A stretch of 64,000 nt of DNA. Origin: an uncultured Clostridium sp. (lineage in GTDB: Bacteria; Bacillota; Clostridia; Clostridiales; Clostridiaceae). Positions 41,705 to 50,814 of the stretch are shown piece after piece. The position numbers and the translations under genes are program-made. The stretch spans positions 1 to 64,000 of the forward strand of contig CALBDU010000076.1 of NCBI GenBank assembly GCA_937927335.1, read 5' to 3'. Under the pieces are notes generated by a model. That model ran no database searches and was not told where the DNA came from. It saw only the letters and a program-made list of their open reading frames with translations. Within the stretch, counting starts at the first letter, position 1. Each line of letters begins with the position of its first letter.

Positions 41705-42799
41705 ATGACCAACCGTGAACAGGAAATTTTAAACATCATCAGGAACAAGCCTATGATATCCCAGAATGAACTGGCAGAAGCCATGGGTATAACCAGATCG
41801 TCTGTAGCTGTACACATAACAAACCTGATGAAAAAAGGCTTTATCCTGGGTAAGGGCTATATCCTTCAGGAAAAGCAGTATGTATGCGTTATAGGAGGTT
41901 CCAATGTGGACATACAGGGCTTCCCGGATTATGAGCTGATCTACAGGGACTCAAATGTGGGCAAGGTAAAAATATCCTTTGGCGGGGCCGGCAGAAATAC
42001 AGCTGAAAACCTGGTTAAGCTTGGAGTGGATACCAGACTTATCAGTGTCATAGGAGATGACGCTTACGGGCAGAAAATGCTTGAGGAGGCCAGGCAGTCA
42101 GGCCTTAATATGCAGGACACTGTGGTACTTCCGGGGGAGTCAACATCCACCTATTTATCAATTTTAGACAGCTCAAGGGATATGATTCTGGCTATATCCT
42201 CCATGGAAATTTATAATAGAATGACAGTGGAGTTTATCAAAACAAAAAAACACATTATTGAGAATGCCGCTTTATGCATTTTGGATACAAATATCCCCGA
42301 GGATGTGCTGGAGTATGTGCTTACAACCTTTACAAATACAGATTTCTTTCTTGATACGGTATCTACAACAAAAGCAAGAAAAGCCAAGGACCTCATTGGA
42401 TTTTTCCACACTGTGAAACCAAATAAAATTGAAGCAGAAATTTTAAGCGGAATTATTATAAACGATGATACTGATTTGAAAAAAGCTGCAGCAGTATTTC
42501 ATGAAAAGGGAGTTAAAAGGGTTTTTATCACCCTGGGTGAAAACGGGGTTTACTACAGCAATGGAAAAGTTTCTAGACGTATAAACACACCTAAAGTAAA
42601 AATAATCAATGCTACTGGTGCAGGTGACGCCTTCCTGGCTGCCCTGGCCTATGGATATCTGGATGGTATGGATGATATGGAAAGTATTAAGCTGGCCATG
42701 GCTGCATCCCATATAGCCTTATCCCATGAAAATACAATTAATCCGGGCATGTGCCTTAAAAATTTATTAGATAAAGCAAAGGAGCTGGAGAAATGTTAG
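41705..42799 (+). CDS. psuK: Pseudouridine kinase with N-terminal helix-turn-helix
   Basis: The 364-residue protein joins a winged-helix domain (about 1-55, EILNIIRNKPMISQNELAEA and onward) to a PfkB-type kinase. Kinase motifs are FGGAGRNTAENLVKLGVDT and the catalytic NATGAGDAFLAALA. With PsuG it breaks down pseudouridine: phosphorylation first, then release of uracil and ribose 5-phosphate. The pairing with psuG (7-base overlap) makes the substrate assignment good. The HTH may make it an autoregulator acting on the tandem repeats at 41649-41686. AAAGGAGG precedes the ATG. Confidence 0.87.
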   Translation: MTNREQEILNIIRNKPMISQNELAEAMGITRSSVAVHITNLMKKGFILGKGYILQEKQYVCVIGGSNVDIQGFPDYELIYRDSNVGKVKISFGGAGRNTAENLVKLGVDTRLISVIGDDAYGQKMLEEARQSGLNMQDTVVLPGESTSTYLSILDSSRDMILAISSMEIYNRMTVEFIKTKKHIIENAALCILDTNIPEDVLEYVLTTFTNTDFFLDTVSTTKARKAKDLIGFFHTVKPNKIEAEILSGIIINDDTDLKKAAAVFHEKGVKRVFITLGENGVYYSNGKVSRRINTPKVKIINATGAGDAFLAALAYGYLDGMDDMESIKLAMAASHIALSHENTINPGMCLKNLLDKAKELEKC

Positions 42800-43710
42800 A
42801 AAAATATCTTGATATAAAGCCTGAGGTTTTGGAGGCCATAAAAGCAGGGAAGGCAGTGGTAGCCCTGGAATCCACAATTATTTCCCATGGCATGCCTTAT
42901 CCAAGAAATGTGGAAACTGCACTTAACGTGGAGAAAATCATCCGTGACAAAGGAGCAGTGCCTGCCACAATTGCCATTTTGAAGGGCAGGCTTAAGGTTG
43001 GCCTTACAGAAGAAGAAATGGAATATCTGGGAAAAGCTGAAAATGTCATTAAAACATCAAGAAGGGATATACCCTTTATAGTATCGAAAAAAATGGATGG
43101 AGCCACAACTGTTGCTTCCACCATGATTCTGGCGTCAATGGCTGGTATAAAGGTTTTTGCCACTGGAGGCATAGGCGGAGTTCACAGGGGAGCCCAGGAA
43201 ACCTTCGATATTTCAGCGGACCTGCAGGAACTGGCCCATACCAGCGTAGCAGTAGTCTGTGCCGGGGCAAAATCAATACTGGATATAGGACTTACCCTGG
43301 AATATCTTGAAACCAACGGCGTGCCTGTAGCTGGCTATCAAACAGAGGAGCTTCCTGCTTTTTACACCAGGAAAAGCGGCTTTAAGGTGGATTACAGAGT
43401 AGATTCCCCAAAAGAGCTGGCTGAAGCCTTAAAGGCCAAGTGGGATCTTGGTTTAAAAGGCGGCATGATTATAGCAAATCCAATTCCAAAAGAGTTTCAG
43501 ATGGATTATGCAACTATCACCAATGCTATTAAGGAAGCGGTGGATGCTTCAGAAAAGGCAGGCATAAAGGGAAAGGAATCTACTCCATATCTTCTGGCCA
43601 AGGTTAAGGAGCTTACCGGAGGAGACAGTTTGGAATCCAACATACACCTGGTTTATAATAACGCAAGTCTGGCGGCAGATGTGTCCTTTGAACTGGCAAA
43701 GCTGGATTAA
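42793..43710 (+). CDS. psuG: Pseudouridine-5'-phosphate glycosidase
   Basis: PsuG splits pseudouridine 5'-phosphate to uracil and ribose 5-phosphate by breaking the C-C glycosidic bond. The 305-residue sequence carries the family motifs VALESTIISHGMPYPRN (catalytic Glu), ATGGIGGVHRGAQETFDIS (metal/phosphate region) and VVCAGAKSILDIGLTLEYLET (active-site Lys). It overlaps psuK by 7 bases. Its last codons and stop lie inside the terminator hairpin. The ribose 5-phosphate product would feed the same pathway as the ribose operon at 12-17 kb. Confidence 0.93.
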   Translation: MLEKYLDIKPEVLEAIKAGKAVVALESTIISHGMPYPRNVETALNVEKIIRDKGAVPATIAILKGRLKVGLTEEEMEYLGKAENVIKTSRRDIPFIVSKKMDGATTVASTMILASMAGIKVFATGGIGGVHRGAQETFDISADLQELAHTSVAVVCAGAKSILDIGLTLEYLETNGVPVAGYQTEELPAFYTRKSGFKVDYRVDSPKELAEALKAKWDLGLKGGMIIANPIPKEFQMDYATITNAIKEAVDASEKAGIKGKESTPYLLAKVKELTGGDSLESNIHLVYNNASLAADVSFELAKLD

Positions 43711-43724
43711 ATCCAGCTTTTTTT
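43698..43724 (+). terminator. Terminator with the psuG stop codon as its loop
   Basis: AAAGCTGGAT (43698-43707) and ATCCAGCTTT (43711-43720) are exact complements. The three bases between them, TAA, are the psuG stop codon. A T-run follows. Confidence 0.85.
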
Positions 43725-43785
43725 AATTGAAAGTAATTAGAATATTCTGTATAATTTACATAAGTAAATTAAAGGGGGTTATGTA

Positions 43786-45567
43786 ATGAAGAAATGGCAA
43801 TGTTCTGTATGCGGGTACATACATTTTGGAGAAGAACCACCTGAAAAGTGTCCCAGATGTGGTGCTCCAAAAGAAAAATTTGTGTTGCTTAGCGAAGCTA
43901 CTGTTAAAGAAGCAAAAGTAAACAGCAATGGTGAAGCTTATAATGTTGATTACAAAGCGGAAGTGCTGGTAGTTGGTACAGGTGCTGCCGCATTTTCTGC
44001 AGCTATTACAGCAAGAAAGCTTGGAGCTAGTGTAATAATGCTGGAAAAGGCCTCCAGCCCTGGGGGCACCACCATTCGTTCAGGTGGAGGCTTTTGGACC
44101 CCAAATAACAGATTTCAAAGGGCTCAGGGGATCCAGGATAAAAAGGAAGATGCCCTGAGGTATATGGCAAGGTATTCATATCCCCATCTATACAATCCAA
44201 AGGCTCCTCGGCTTGGTGTTCCAGAAAATCAGTACCAGATCATGGAGGCCTTTTATGACAAGGCTGCTGAAATGGCTGAATTTTTAGAGGACTGCGGGGC
44301 CATGGAAACAATTCAGGAAATAAACTGGATCGGAAAACCACAGGTGGACTACATGGACCATCTTCCGGAAAATAAAGGTATCCGGGGCAGGGTACTGTAT
44401 TCCAGAAATGCACAGGGTAAAATGGATTACGGCTATGAACTGGTACGACAGCTGCAGTCTTGGGCTGAAGCCAATGGTATAAAAATTCTTCTTGACCATG
44501 AGGTTATAGGTATACTTCAAAATCAAAAGCATGAGGTTACAGGATTGGAAGTGCTGTCAAAGGGAGAGAAAAAGTATTTCCTGGCAGGGAAAGCTGTGAT
44601 TTTCGGGTCAGGAGGCTATTCCCATAATTCTGAGCTTATGCTGCAGTTTCAAAGAGGTCCTCATTTTGGCGGGTGCTCGGCTCCAACAAATACCGGCGAT
44701 TTCATCATGCTGGCAGGAAGTATAGGCGCAAGGCTTGGAAATATGGCAGGGGCCTTTAGGGCTGAAAGTCTCTTTGAGGAAGTAATATCAAATCCCGGTG
44801 GCTCCAATAATGTATTTTATATACCCGGAGACAGTGTGATAGAAGTTAATAAATACGGTAAAAGAATAATGGATGAAAAAAGAAACTATACAGACAGGAC
44901 CATGATGCATTTTGTATGGGACCCTCAGAGGGCAGAGTGGACAAATATGCTGGTTTTCATGATTTTTGATAAAAGGACTTTAGAACTGTGGCAAGGATAC
45001 CCGCCATTCCCAACTAAAGACGGCATTCCGCCATACATTATATCAGGAAACAGCTGGGAGGAGCTGGTCAGTGCACTGGATTCAAGGCTTGTTGATTTAG
45101 GTGAACACACTGGAGGCTTCAGGCTGGCGGAGAATTTCCTTGAAAATCTTAAGGCCGAGGTTATGAGATTCAATGAATTTGCAAAATCAGGAATTGATAA
45201 TGATTTCCATAGAGGTGAGTTTAATTATGACAGGGAATGGACAACCTTCCCGCCAACTAATCCTATGGAAACATGGCCTCCAGAGGGCAGCAAAAATTAT
45301 ACAATGTTCCCTTTAAGCAATATAGGTCCTTATTACGCAGTAATACTTGGAGCAGGAACATTGGATACAAACGGGGGACCAGTAATAAACAATAAGGCCC
45401 AGGTGCTTAACCACAGGGATAAGCCAATACCTGGACTTTACGGAGCAGGAAACTGCATAGCATCTCCTACTGCCAATGCCTATTGGGGAGCTGGCAGCAC
45501 CATAGGGCCCGCAATGACCTTTGGATATATTGCAGGTTTAAATGCTGTGCAGGAGCCAATAAAATAG
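43786..45567 (+). CDS. Rubredoxin-fused FAD-dependent oxidoreductase (fumarate reductase/KstD-like)
   Basis: At the N-terminus a small rubredoxin-like zinc-ribbon/iron domain holds C6, C9, C22 and C25 (CSVCGYIH...KCPRCGAP), as in rubrerythrin tails. From about residue 58 a flavoprotein of the succinate dehydrogenase/fumarate reductase family follows: the dinucleotide fold VLVVGTGAAAFSAAITA, then SSPGGTTIRSGGGFW, and the C-terminal FAD-binding NANAYWGAGSTIGPAMTFGY. The full length is 593 residues. Relatives reduce or oxidise C=C bonds in steroids, enoates or fumarate analogues. The fused rubredoxin suggests electrons arrive one at a time from a ferredoxin/rubredoxin reductase. The substrate is unknown. 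No signal peptide, so cytoplasmic. Confidence 0.87.
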   Translation: MKKWQCSVCGYIHFGEEPPEKCPRCGAPKEKFVLLSEATVKEAKVNSNGEAYNVDYKAEVLVVGTGAAAFSAAITARKLGASVIMLEKASSPGGTTIRSGGGFWTPNNRFQRAQGIQDKKEDALRYMARYSYPHLYNPKAPRLGVPENQYQIMEAFYDKAAEMAEFLEDCGAMETIQEINWIGKPQVDYMDHLPENKGIRGRVLYSRNAQGKMDYGYELVRQLQSWAEANGIKILLDHEVIGILQNQKHEVTGLEVLSKGEKKYFLAGKAVIFGSGGYSHNSELMLQFQRGPHFGGCSAPTNTGDFIMLAGSIGARLGNMAGAFRAESLFEEVISNPGGSNNVFYIPGDSVIEVNKYGKRIMDEKRNYTDRTMMHFVWDPQRAEWTNMLVFMIFDKRTLELWQGYPPFPTKDGIPPYIISGNSWEELVSALDSRLVDLGEHTGGFRLAENFLENLKAEVMRFNEFAKSGIDNDFHRGEFNYDREWTTFPPTNPMETWPPEGSKNYTMFPLSNIGPYYAVILGAGTLDTNGGPVINNKAQVLNHRDKPIPGLYGAGNCIASPTANAYWGAGSTIGPAMTFGYIAGLNAVQEPIK

Positions 45568-45655
45568 TAAAACAATACCCTGCCTTGTAATTAATGATGG
45601 AGAGAAGCTGTATTTCAACCATATAGATAAATATTGAACAGCTGAAATAGAAAGG

Positions 45656-45684
45656 TAGGCAGTCTCAAAGGCTGCTTATTTTTT
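45656..45684 (+). terminator. Terminator after the rubredoxin-flavoprotein gene
   Basis: TAGGCAG (45656-45662) pairs with CTGCTTA (45672-45678) with one G-T pair, then TTTTTT. It lies about 90 bases after the stop. The rest of 45568-45813 shows no gene. Confidence 0.6.
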
Positions 45685-45813
45685 GATTAAAGTAATAATT
45701 ATTATTAGCAAACATTTACTTTACTTTAATATAATGATAAAATTTAATTAAAACAGCGGCTGCATTAAAGCTTATGCTTTTGAATGAATTAATTTTAAAA
45801 GGAGATGTATATA

Positions 45814-46443
45814 ATGGATAAAACTGCTATGTTTAGTTTAACCTATGGATTATTTGTTGCTGGGGTAGAGTGCGATGGCAAAAAAAATGCCTGTATAATC
45901 AATACTGCAGTTCAGGCTACCTCGGACCCTGTGCGTATGCATGTAACTATGATGAAGGCTAACCTTACCACACAAATGATACGAAAAAAATGGAGCCTAA
46001 CAGTATCAGTGATGTCCCTTGAATGCCCCCTGGACCTTATAGGTTCCTTTGGCATGAGAAGCGGCAGGGAATGCGATAAATTTGAGGGAATAGAATATAA
46101 AACCGATATCAACGGCAACCCATATCTTGAAAAGGATGCTATAGCCTATATGAGCCTCAATGTTTCATCCGTCATAGACTTAGGATCTCATTATCTTTTT
46201 ATCTGCGATGTGGCAGAGGCTGAAAGGTTTGGAAAAAAGCAGCCCATGACCTACGCAGATTACAGGAATTTGAAAACAGGGGGAACTATTTTAGCAAAGG
46301 ATGAACAGCAGCCTAAAAAAAGATATGTTTGCTCCGTATGCCATTACGTGTATGATGGGGAGATCCCATTTGAACAGCTGCCTGATGATTGGAAGTGTCC
46401 AGTTTGCAATCAGCCAAAATCAGTATTTATAGAAGAAACTTAA
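45814..46443 (+). CDS. High-molecular-weight rubredoxin (flavin reductase-rubredoxin fusion)
   Basis: A 209-residue fusion. Residues ~1-150 form a flavin reductase-like FMN domain (FSLTYGLFVAGVECDGKKNACIINTAVQ), and the last ~45 residues a rubredoxin with CSVCHYVYDG and CPVCNQPKS. In Moorella, a protein of this layout (Hrb) feeds electrons to the diiron flavoprotein FprA for NO or oxygen reduction. ATG 45814 has AAGGAG 9 bases upstream; the ATG at 45805 abuts that site. It is the second rubredoxin-bearing flavoprotein in a row, which suggests a shared electron chain. Confidence 0.85.
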   Translation: MDKTAMFSLTYGLFVAGVECDGKKNACIINTAVQATSDPVRMHVTMMKANLTTQMIRKKWSLTVSVMSLECPLDLIGSFGMRSGRECDKFEGIEYKTDINGNPYLEKDAIAYMSLNVSSVIDLGSHYLFICDVAEAERFGKKQPMTYADYRNLKTGGTILAKDEQQPKKRYVCSVCHYVYDGEIPFEQLPDDWKCPVCNQPKSVFIEET

Positions 46444-46539
46444 AAGGTCTTTATCAGGTGGAATATTTCAGGGATGAAGTCTTCAGGTTGATTATATGCT
46501 GATGTAATTGCTATAATCAAGATATAGGGGGGTGGTCCC

Positions 46540-47721
46540 ATGAATAACATCTTTGATTACCTCAAGTGGAGGGGTGACCTGGAGTTTCGGCAGGACAGCT
46601 TTAATGAAGTAGATAACCTCATTTTATCAGAGTTAGCCTATCTTGAGCTGGATGGTCTGGTAAGCAGTAAAATATCAGGTGAAGGAGTATCATTAACAGC
46701 AATTGCTGATTTTTATCAAACTCATAAATTTTCTTCACCAGTGTTTTATGAGAACCCTTTTTTTAAGCAAAAGCCCGAACTGCTTCAAAGAGCGGCTGAA
46801 ACCAGTAGGTACAGTAAAATAACCTTGTCTGGCTTTATAAACCAGATAGACCATGAAAATTCAAACCAATTCTCTGCAGTTGTATTTACATTAGACAATA
46901 AACTTCATTATGTTGCCTTTAGAGGCACTGATGATACCATTGCAGGATGGAAGGAAGACTTCCAAATGAGTTTCATGGATGAGGTGCCTGCACAAAAACA
47001 AGCTGTCAGCTATATTAATAAAGTGATATCAGCTTTGAACGGCAAATTTTACATGGGAGGGCACTCAAAAGGCGGAAATCTTGCTGTTTATGCTGCAGCC
47101 TTTGCAAGAACGGAATATCAGCACAGGATCATCGGCGTTTATAATAATGACGGTCCTGGATTCCAGCCGGTAGTAATAGAAAGTGATGGCTATCAGAACA
47201 TCCTTGGAAGGATATATACCTTTATACCTAAATCCTCTATTGTGGGTCTGCTCATGGAGCATGGCGAGGAATTCAAGGTGGTAAGAAGCATCGGCATGGG
47301 GATTATGCAGCATAATGCCCTGAATTGGGAGGTTATGGGACATAACTTTGTTTATGAAAAGGAACTTACAAAAAACAGCCTGAATTTTGATACAGCTTTA
47401 AGATCCTGGCTTAACCAGCTTTCCAGGGAACAACGGGTTTACTTTGTGGACGCGCTGTTTGACATCATACAGGCGGCCGGAGTCCATACAATAAGCGAAC
47501 TTTCAGCTGAGAAGCTAAATGCTATAGATGCAATGATAAAATCCTTTAAAAATATGGACCCGGAAAATCAACTGCTTTTGAAAAAAACTATTTTGATATT
47601 CTTTAAGGAGAGTCAGAAGGTAATTAAAAAAACTATTGAGGAAAACCTGAATTCTCTGATTCCTAGAAATCGGCCAGGTGAGTCAAAGCTTCGGAAAAAA
47701 GGAACAGTTAAGAAGGTATGA
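46540..47721 (+). CDS. Mbeg1-like (DUF2974) alpha/beta-hydrolase family protein
   Basis: A 393-residue protein starting MNNIFDYLKWRGDLEFRQDS, the family's typical beginning. The alpha/beta-hydrolase core has the nucleophile elbow GGHSKGGNLAVYAA near residue 180 (Ser nucleophile), preceded by YVAFRGTDDTIAGWKEDF, the lipase-like strand. Substrate unknown; esters or lipids are plausible. GGGGGTGG stands before the ATG. A flavodoxin-like gene follows after 35 bases and may be cotranscribed. Confidence 0.82.
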   Translation: MNNIFDYLKWRGDLEFRQDSFNEVDNLILSELAYLELDGLVSSKISGEGVSLTAIADFYQTHKFSSPVFYENPFFKQKPELLQRAAETSRYSKITLSGFINQIDHENSNQFSAVVFTLDNKLHYVAFRGTDDTIAGWKEDFQMSFMDEVPAQKQAVSYINKVISALNGKFYMGGHSKGGNLAVYAAAFARTEYQHRIIGVYNNDGPGFQPVVIESDGYQNILGRIYTFIPKSSIVGLLMEHGEEFKVVRSIGMGIMQHNALNWEVMGHNFVYEKELTKNSLNFDTALRSWLNQLSREQRVYFVDALFDIIQAAGVHTISELSAEKLNAIDAMIKSFKNMDPENQLLLKKTILIFFKESQKVIKKTIEENLNSLIPRNRPGESKLRKKGTVKKV

Positions 47722-47756
47722 AATTAAAAAGGAATTTTGAAAGGATGTGCTAATAA

Positions 47757-48320
47757 ATGAAAATATGTATATTATCCGGCAATCCAAAAACAGATGGCCT
47801 GTGTCAGTCAGTTATTGATGCTGCAAAAGCAGGAGCCATTGAGGCCGGAGCTGAGGTAGACGAAATCAGGCTCTGCGATTATGAGCTTCTGCGTTGCCAG
47901 GTTTGTGGAAACGGCTGGGGTACCTGCCAGATGGAAAACTTTTGTTCCTTTGGCGCTGACGGCTTCGATGAAATAAAAGGCCGAATAAAGGACAGTGATG
48001 CATTGATTTTGGCATCACCAGTATATTGGGGGGAAACCTCAGAAGCCTTCAAAAGCTTCATTGACCGCCTGAGAAGATGTGAATTTAATCAATCCGAGAC
48101 TCTTAGGGATAAACAGGTGCTGCTTATAGCCTCGCCCGGAGGCTCTGGAAACGGAATGCTAACCTGCATGGAACAGATGGACCGCTTCTGCAGGCATACG
48201 GGAGCCCTGATATTTGATTATATAGGAGTTAACAGGTGGAACAGTGACTATAAAAAAGAAGCTGCAAGGGCTGCCGCAAAGGCCATGGCTTCTGGCAGGG
48301 TAAATGGAGATACAGTATAA
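47757..48320 (+). CDS. Flavodoxin-like NAD(P)H-dependent FMN reductase family protein
   Basis: A 187-residue flavodoxin-fold protein. KICILSGNPKTDGLCQSVIDA binds the FMN phosphate, and SPVYWGETSEAFKSFIDRL is the second flavin loop, typical of the Isf/WrbA-like reductases. Cys residues in RCQVCGNGWGTCQMENFC may bind an iron-sulfur cluster as in iron-sulfur flavoproteins of anaerobes (inference). It probably shuttles electrons from ferredoxin or NADH to small quinone-like or metal acceptors. A terminator follows. Confidence 0.83.
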   Translation: MKICILSGNPKTDGLCQSVIDAAKAGAIEAGAEVDEIRLCDYELLRCQVCGNGWGTCQMENFCSFGADGFDEIKGRIKDSDALILASPVYWGETSEAFKSFIDRLRRCEFNQSETLRDKQVLLIASPGGSGNGMLTCMEQMDRFCRHTGALIFDYIGVNRWNSDYKKEAARAAAKAMASGRVNGDTV

Positions 48321-48358
48321 ATGATGTCAAAAATAAGTATAGAATTTTAATTATTTTT

Positions 48359-48387
48359 AACAGGGTGTTTATAAACACCCTGTTTGC
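48359..48387 (+). terminator. Terminator after the flavodoxin-like gene
   Basis: AACAGGGTGTTT (48359-48370) and AAACACCCTGTT (48373-48384) are perfect complements around two bases, followed by a short T-run. Confidence 0.75.
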
Positions 48388-48580
48388 TTCAGTTTAAGAA
48401 AGTTGCGATTTAACCTTCTGCAGAGCGTTGCTATATATGCCGGGCTTTGAGCCTGAAATATGTATTTTACTTGCCGTAGCGCTTATCATCATGTTCAGTG
48501 GCAGACTTTCCCTATTGCAGCTATTTTTTGAGAGGCAATTGTATTTCTTGAATTATGGGAATGTTGATACTGAACCCATC

Positions 48581-48720
48581 TGTGCAAAATTTCAAGTAGT
48601 GTGCAGGTTTTTAGGCTCGGCGACTAATTTTATTCCATTTTTTATGAAAATTATTGATAAATACGCAGGGTTTTAAGATATTTTCACCTGGATATTGAAC
48701 ATTAATTGAAATTTTGCACA
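48581..48720. mobile_element. 140-bp MITE-like element with 15-base perfect terminal inverted repeats (copy 2)
   Basis: TGTGCAAAATTTCAA (48581-48595) and TTGAAATTTTGCACA (48706-48720) are exact reverse complements bounding 140 bases. The right 106 bases match 54-159 at about 92% identity. It carries no transposase. No target-site duplication is obvious in the flanks. The right end lies inside the 3' end of bioA and supplies its stop codon. The remaining 48388-48580 shows no gene. Confidence 0.75.
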
Positions 48721-50075
48721 TTATTCTTTATAAAATATTCTTCTATACTCTGAAAACAGGTATTTATCATAAATCTTATTTCCTCTTCATTGATAATATA
48801 CGGAGGAATAAAATAAAGTACATTACCAATAGGTCTTAATAACAATCCCTTGGAAAGAGCAATCTTATAAATTTCATACCCTACTCTCAGGTGTGAAGGA
48901 TAGCCTTCTTTTGTACATCTATCTTTTACTATTTCAATAGCTGTAATCATCCCTATACTTCTTACCTCACCTACGTGTTTTGAAGTTTTTGACTTTTCCA
49001 GTGTGAGTTTTCTTATTAATTGACCTTTTTCCCTATTGCTCTCGAGAATATTATCTTCTTCAAATATTTTCAGGCTTTCTAAAGCAATGGCACAACCCAT
49101 AGCATTACCTGAATAAGTGTGACTATGGAGAAATGCTTTTCGCTCATTGTAATCGCCATAAAAACAATGGTATATTTCATCTGTTGTCATTACAACAGAC
49201 ATTGGCATATATCCGGCGGAAATCCCTTTTGAAAGGCACATAAAGTCTGGACTTATCTTGGCATGATTACAAGCAAACATCTCGCCGGTTCTGCCAAAGC
49301 CCATTGCAATCTCATCTGCAATAAGGTGTATCTCATATTTGTCACAAAGCTCCCTTAGCTTCTTTAAATAAATTGGTGAATAAACTTTCATACCTGCAGC
49401 ACCTTGGACCATAGGTTCAACTAGTATAGCACTTATCTCCTGATGATTTTCCATTATGCACTTATCCATAATTTCAAAACACTCTGCATTACAATTTTCT
49501 CTAGTGTAATCATATTTACACCTATAGCAGTCTGGCCCCTTCACTCTCAGGGTATCTAAAAGCAATGGTTTGTATATACTATTGAACTCATCAAGATCAC
49601 AAACAGACAATGCACCTAAGGTTTCTCCATGGTAAGCATCGCTTAGAGCTGCAAACCTTCTCTTTTTAGTATTTCCCTTTTGCATATTATAATGGAAACT
49701 CATCTTTAAGGCTATCTCTACAGCCGACGAACCATTATCAGAGAAAAACACCTTTGAGAGTTTGTTTGGTGTTATATTCACCAACTTTTCCGCTAACTCT
49801 ATGGCAGGTTTGTTTGAAAAATTAGCAAATATTACATGCTCTATGCTGTCTATTTGTTTTTTTATAGCATCATTAATTCTCTTATTGCTATGCCCCAAGG
49901 TATTTGTCCACCAGGATGATATGCAGTCTAAATATTTATTTCCATCAATATCATAGAGCCAAACCCCGTCTCCTTTTTCTATGACTATTGGGTTAAGCTC
50001 CTCATAGTCCTTCATTTGTGCACAAGGGTGCCATATATATTTCAAATCCCTTTTTACATAATCATTCATATCCAC
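48702..50075 (-). CDS. bioA: Adenosylmethionine-8-amino-7-oxononanoate aminotransferase
   Basis: BioA makes 7,8-diaminopelargonic acid from KAPA, the antepenultimate step of biotin synthesis. The 457-residue class III aminotransferase has IWHPCAQMKDYE at the start, PLP motifs VFFSDNGSSAVEIALKM and LIADEIAMGFGRTG, and the PLP Lys in CLSKGISAGYMPMS. A Cys-rich insert (DCYRCKYDYTRENCNAEC) may bind a metal and occurs in other clostridial BioA proteins, as I recall. The last five residues and the stop are read from the inverted-repeat element at 48581-48720. Last gene of bioYBDA. Confidence 0.92.
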   Translation of the reverse strand: MDMNDYVKRDLKYIWHPCAQMKDYEELNPIVIEKGDGVWLYDIDGNKYLDCISSWWTNTLGHSNKRINDAIKKQIDSIEHVIFANFSNKPAIELAEKLVNITPNKLSKVFFSDNGSSAVEIALKMSFHYNMQKGNTKKRRFAALSDAYHGETLGALSVCDLDEFNSIYKPLLLDTLRVKGPDCYRCKYDYTRENCNAECFEIMDKCIMENHQEISAILVEPMVQGAAGMKVYSPIYLKKLRELCDKYEIHLIADEIAMGFGRTGEMFACNHAKISPDFMCLSKGISAGYMPMSVVMTTDEIYHCFYGDYNERKAFLHSHTYSGNAMGCAIALESLKIFEEDNILESNREKGQLIRKLTLEKSKTSKHVGEVRSIGMITAIEIVKDRCTKEGYPSHLRVGYEIYKIALSKGLLLRPIGNVLYFIPPYIINEEEIRFMINTCFQSIEEYFIKNNVQNFN

Positions 50076-50088
50076 ACCTCAGACTTTA

Positions 50089-50814
50089 TTATAGTTCTTC
50101 CATACATTCAATTATCTTCTGAGCTTTAAAAGCCTTTTCAGAAGTTGTTCGAATAGCGTCCTCCCTATTGGCCTCTAAGCTGTCCATGCTTTTAAGTTTT
50201 CCTATAATGGGCACTTTAGTAAGCTTTTCTATCATTTGAATATTATCATCATAAAGTAAACCTTCTTTATAGTTGTTAATGATAATACCTTTAATTTTAA
50301 TTCCTAAGTTTTCTATATACTTTACTGTCAACACTGAATGATTTATTGTTCCAAGCCCAGCCCTTGCAACAATAATAACATTCATATTTAAATCCTTAAT
50401 AAGATTTTCAAGGGTATATACTCCTCTTTCGTTATCTATTAATGGACATACTATTCCGCCACTACCTTCAGCAACTATAAAATCATAATTTTCCTTTAAA
50501 TAAGCATATCTGTCCATCATTTTTTTCAAATCTATAGGGTTATTTTCTAATTTTGCTGCAAGATGGGGACTTACCGGGGCCTTATAAACGTATGGTGTGA
50601 TGTTTTCATAAGCTTCATCTAATTTACTCACCTTACATACAAGCTCTGTATCACCTGGAATAAGTTTATTTCCTGTTTTTAAAGCACCACTTAATGCTGC
50701 TTTAAAATAAGCAGCATTGTAGCCATTACTCCTCAAAACATGGATAAGTCCGGCTGTTACAATAGTTTTTCCCACGTCAGTGTCTGTGCCAGCTATAAAT
50801 ACTCCCTTAGCCAT
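50089..50814 (-). CDS. bioD: Dethiobiotin synthetase
   Basis: BioD closes the ureido ring of dethiobiotin using CO2 and ATP. The 241-residue protein begins with the P-loop GTDTDVGKTIVTAGL and contains the diaminopelargonate-binding VAEGSGGIVCPL. It overlaps the end of bioB by 8 bases and lies 13 bases ahead of bioA, so all are in one transcript. Length is normal. Confidence 0.93.
   Translation of the reverse strand: MAKGVFIAGTDTDVGKTIVTAGLIHVLRSNGYNAAYFKAALSGALKTGNKLIPGDTELVCKVSKLDEAYENITPYVYKAPVSPHLAAKLENNPIDLKKMMDRYAYLKENYDFIVAEGSGGIVCPLIDNERGVYTLENLIKDLNMNVIIVARAGLGTINHSVLTVKYIENLGIKIKGIIINNYKEGLLYDDNIQMIEKLTKVPIIGKLKSMDSLEANREDAIRTTSEKAFKAQKIIECMEEL

Noticed and set aside
48428..48676. 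An 82-codon frame starting MLYMPGFEPEICIL
   Set aside because: It runs through the inverted-repeat element, has no good ribosome binding site, and shows no family pattern.
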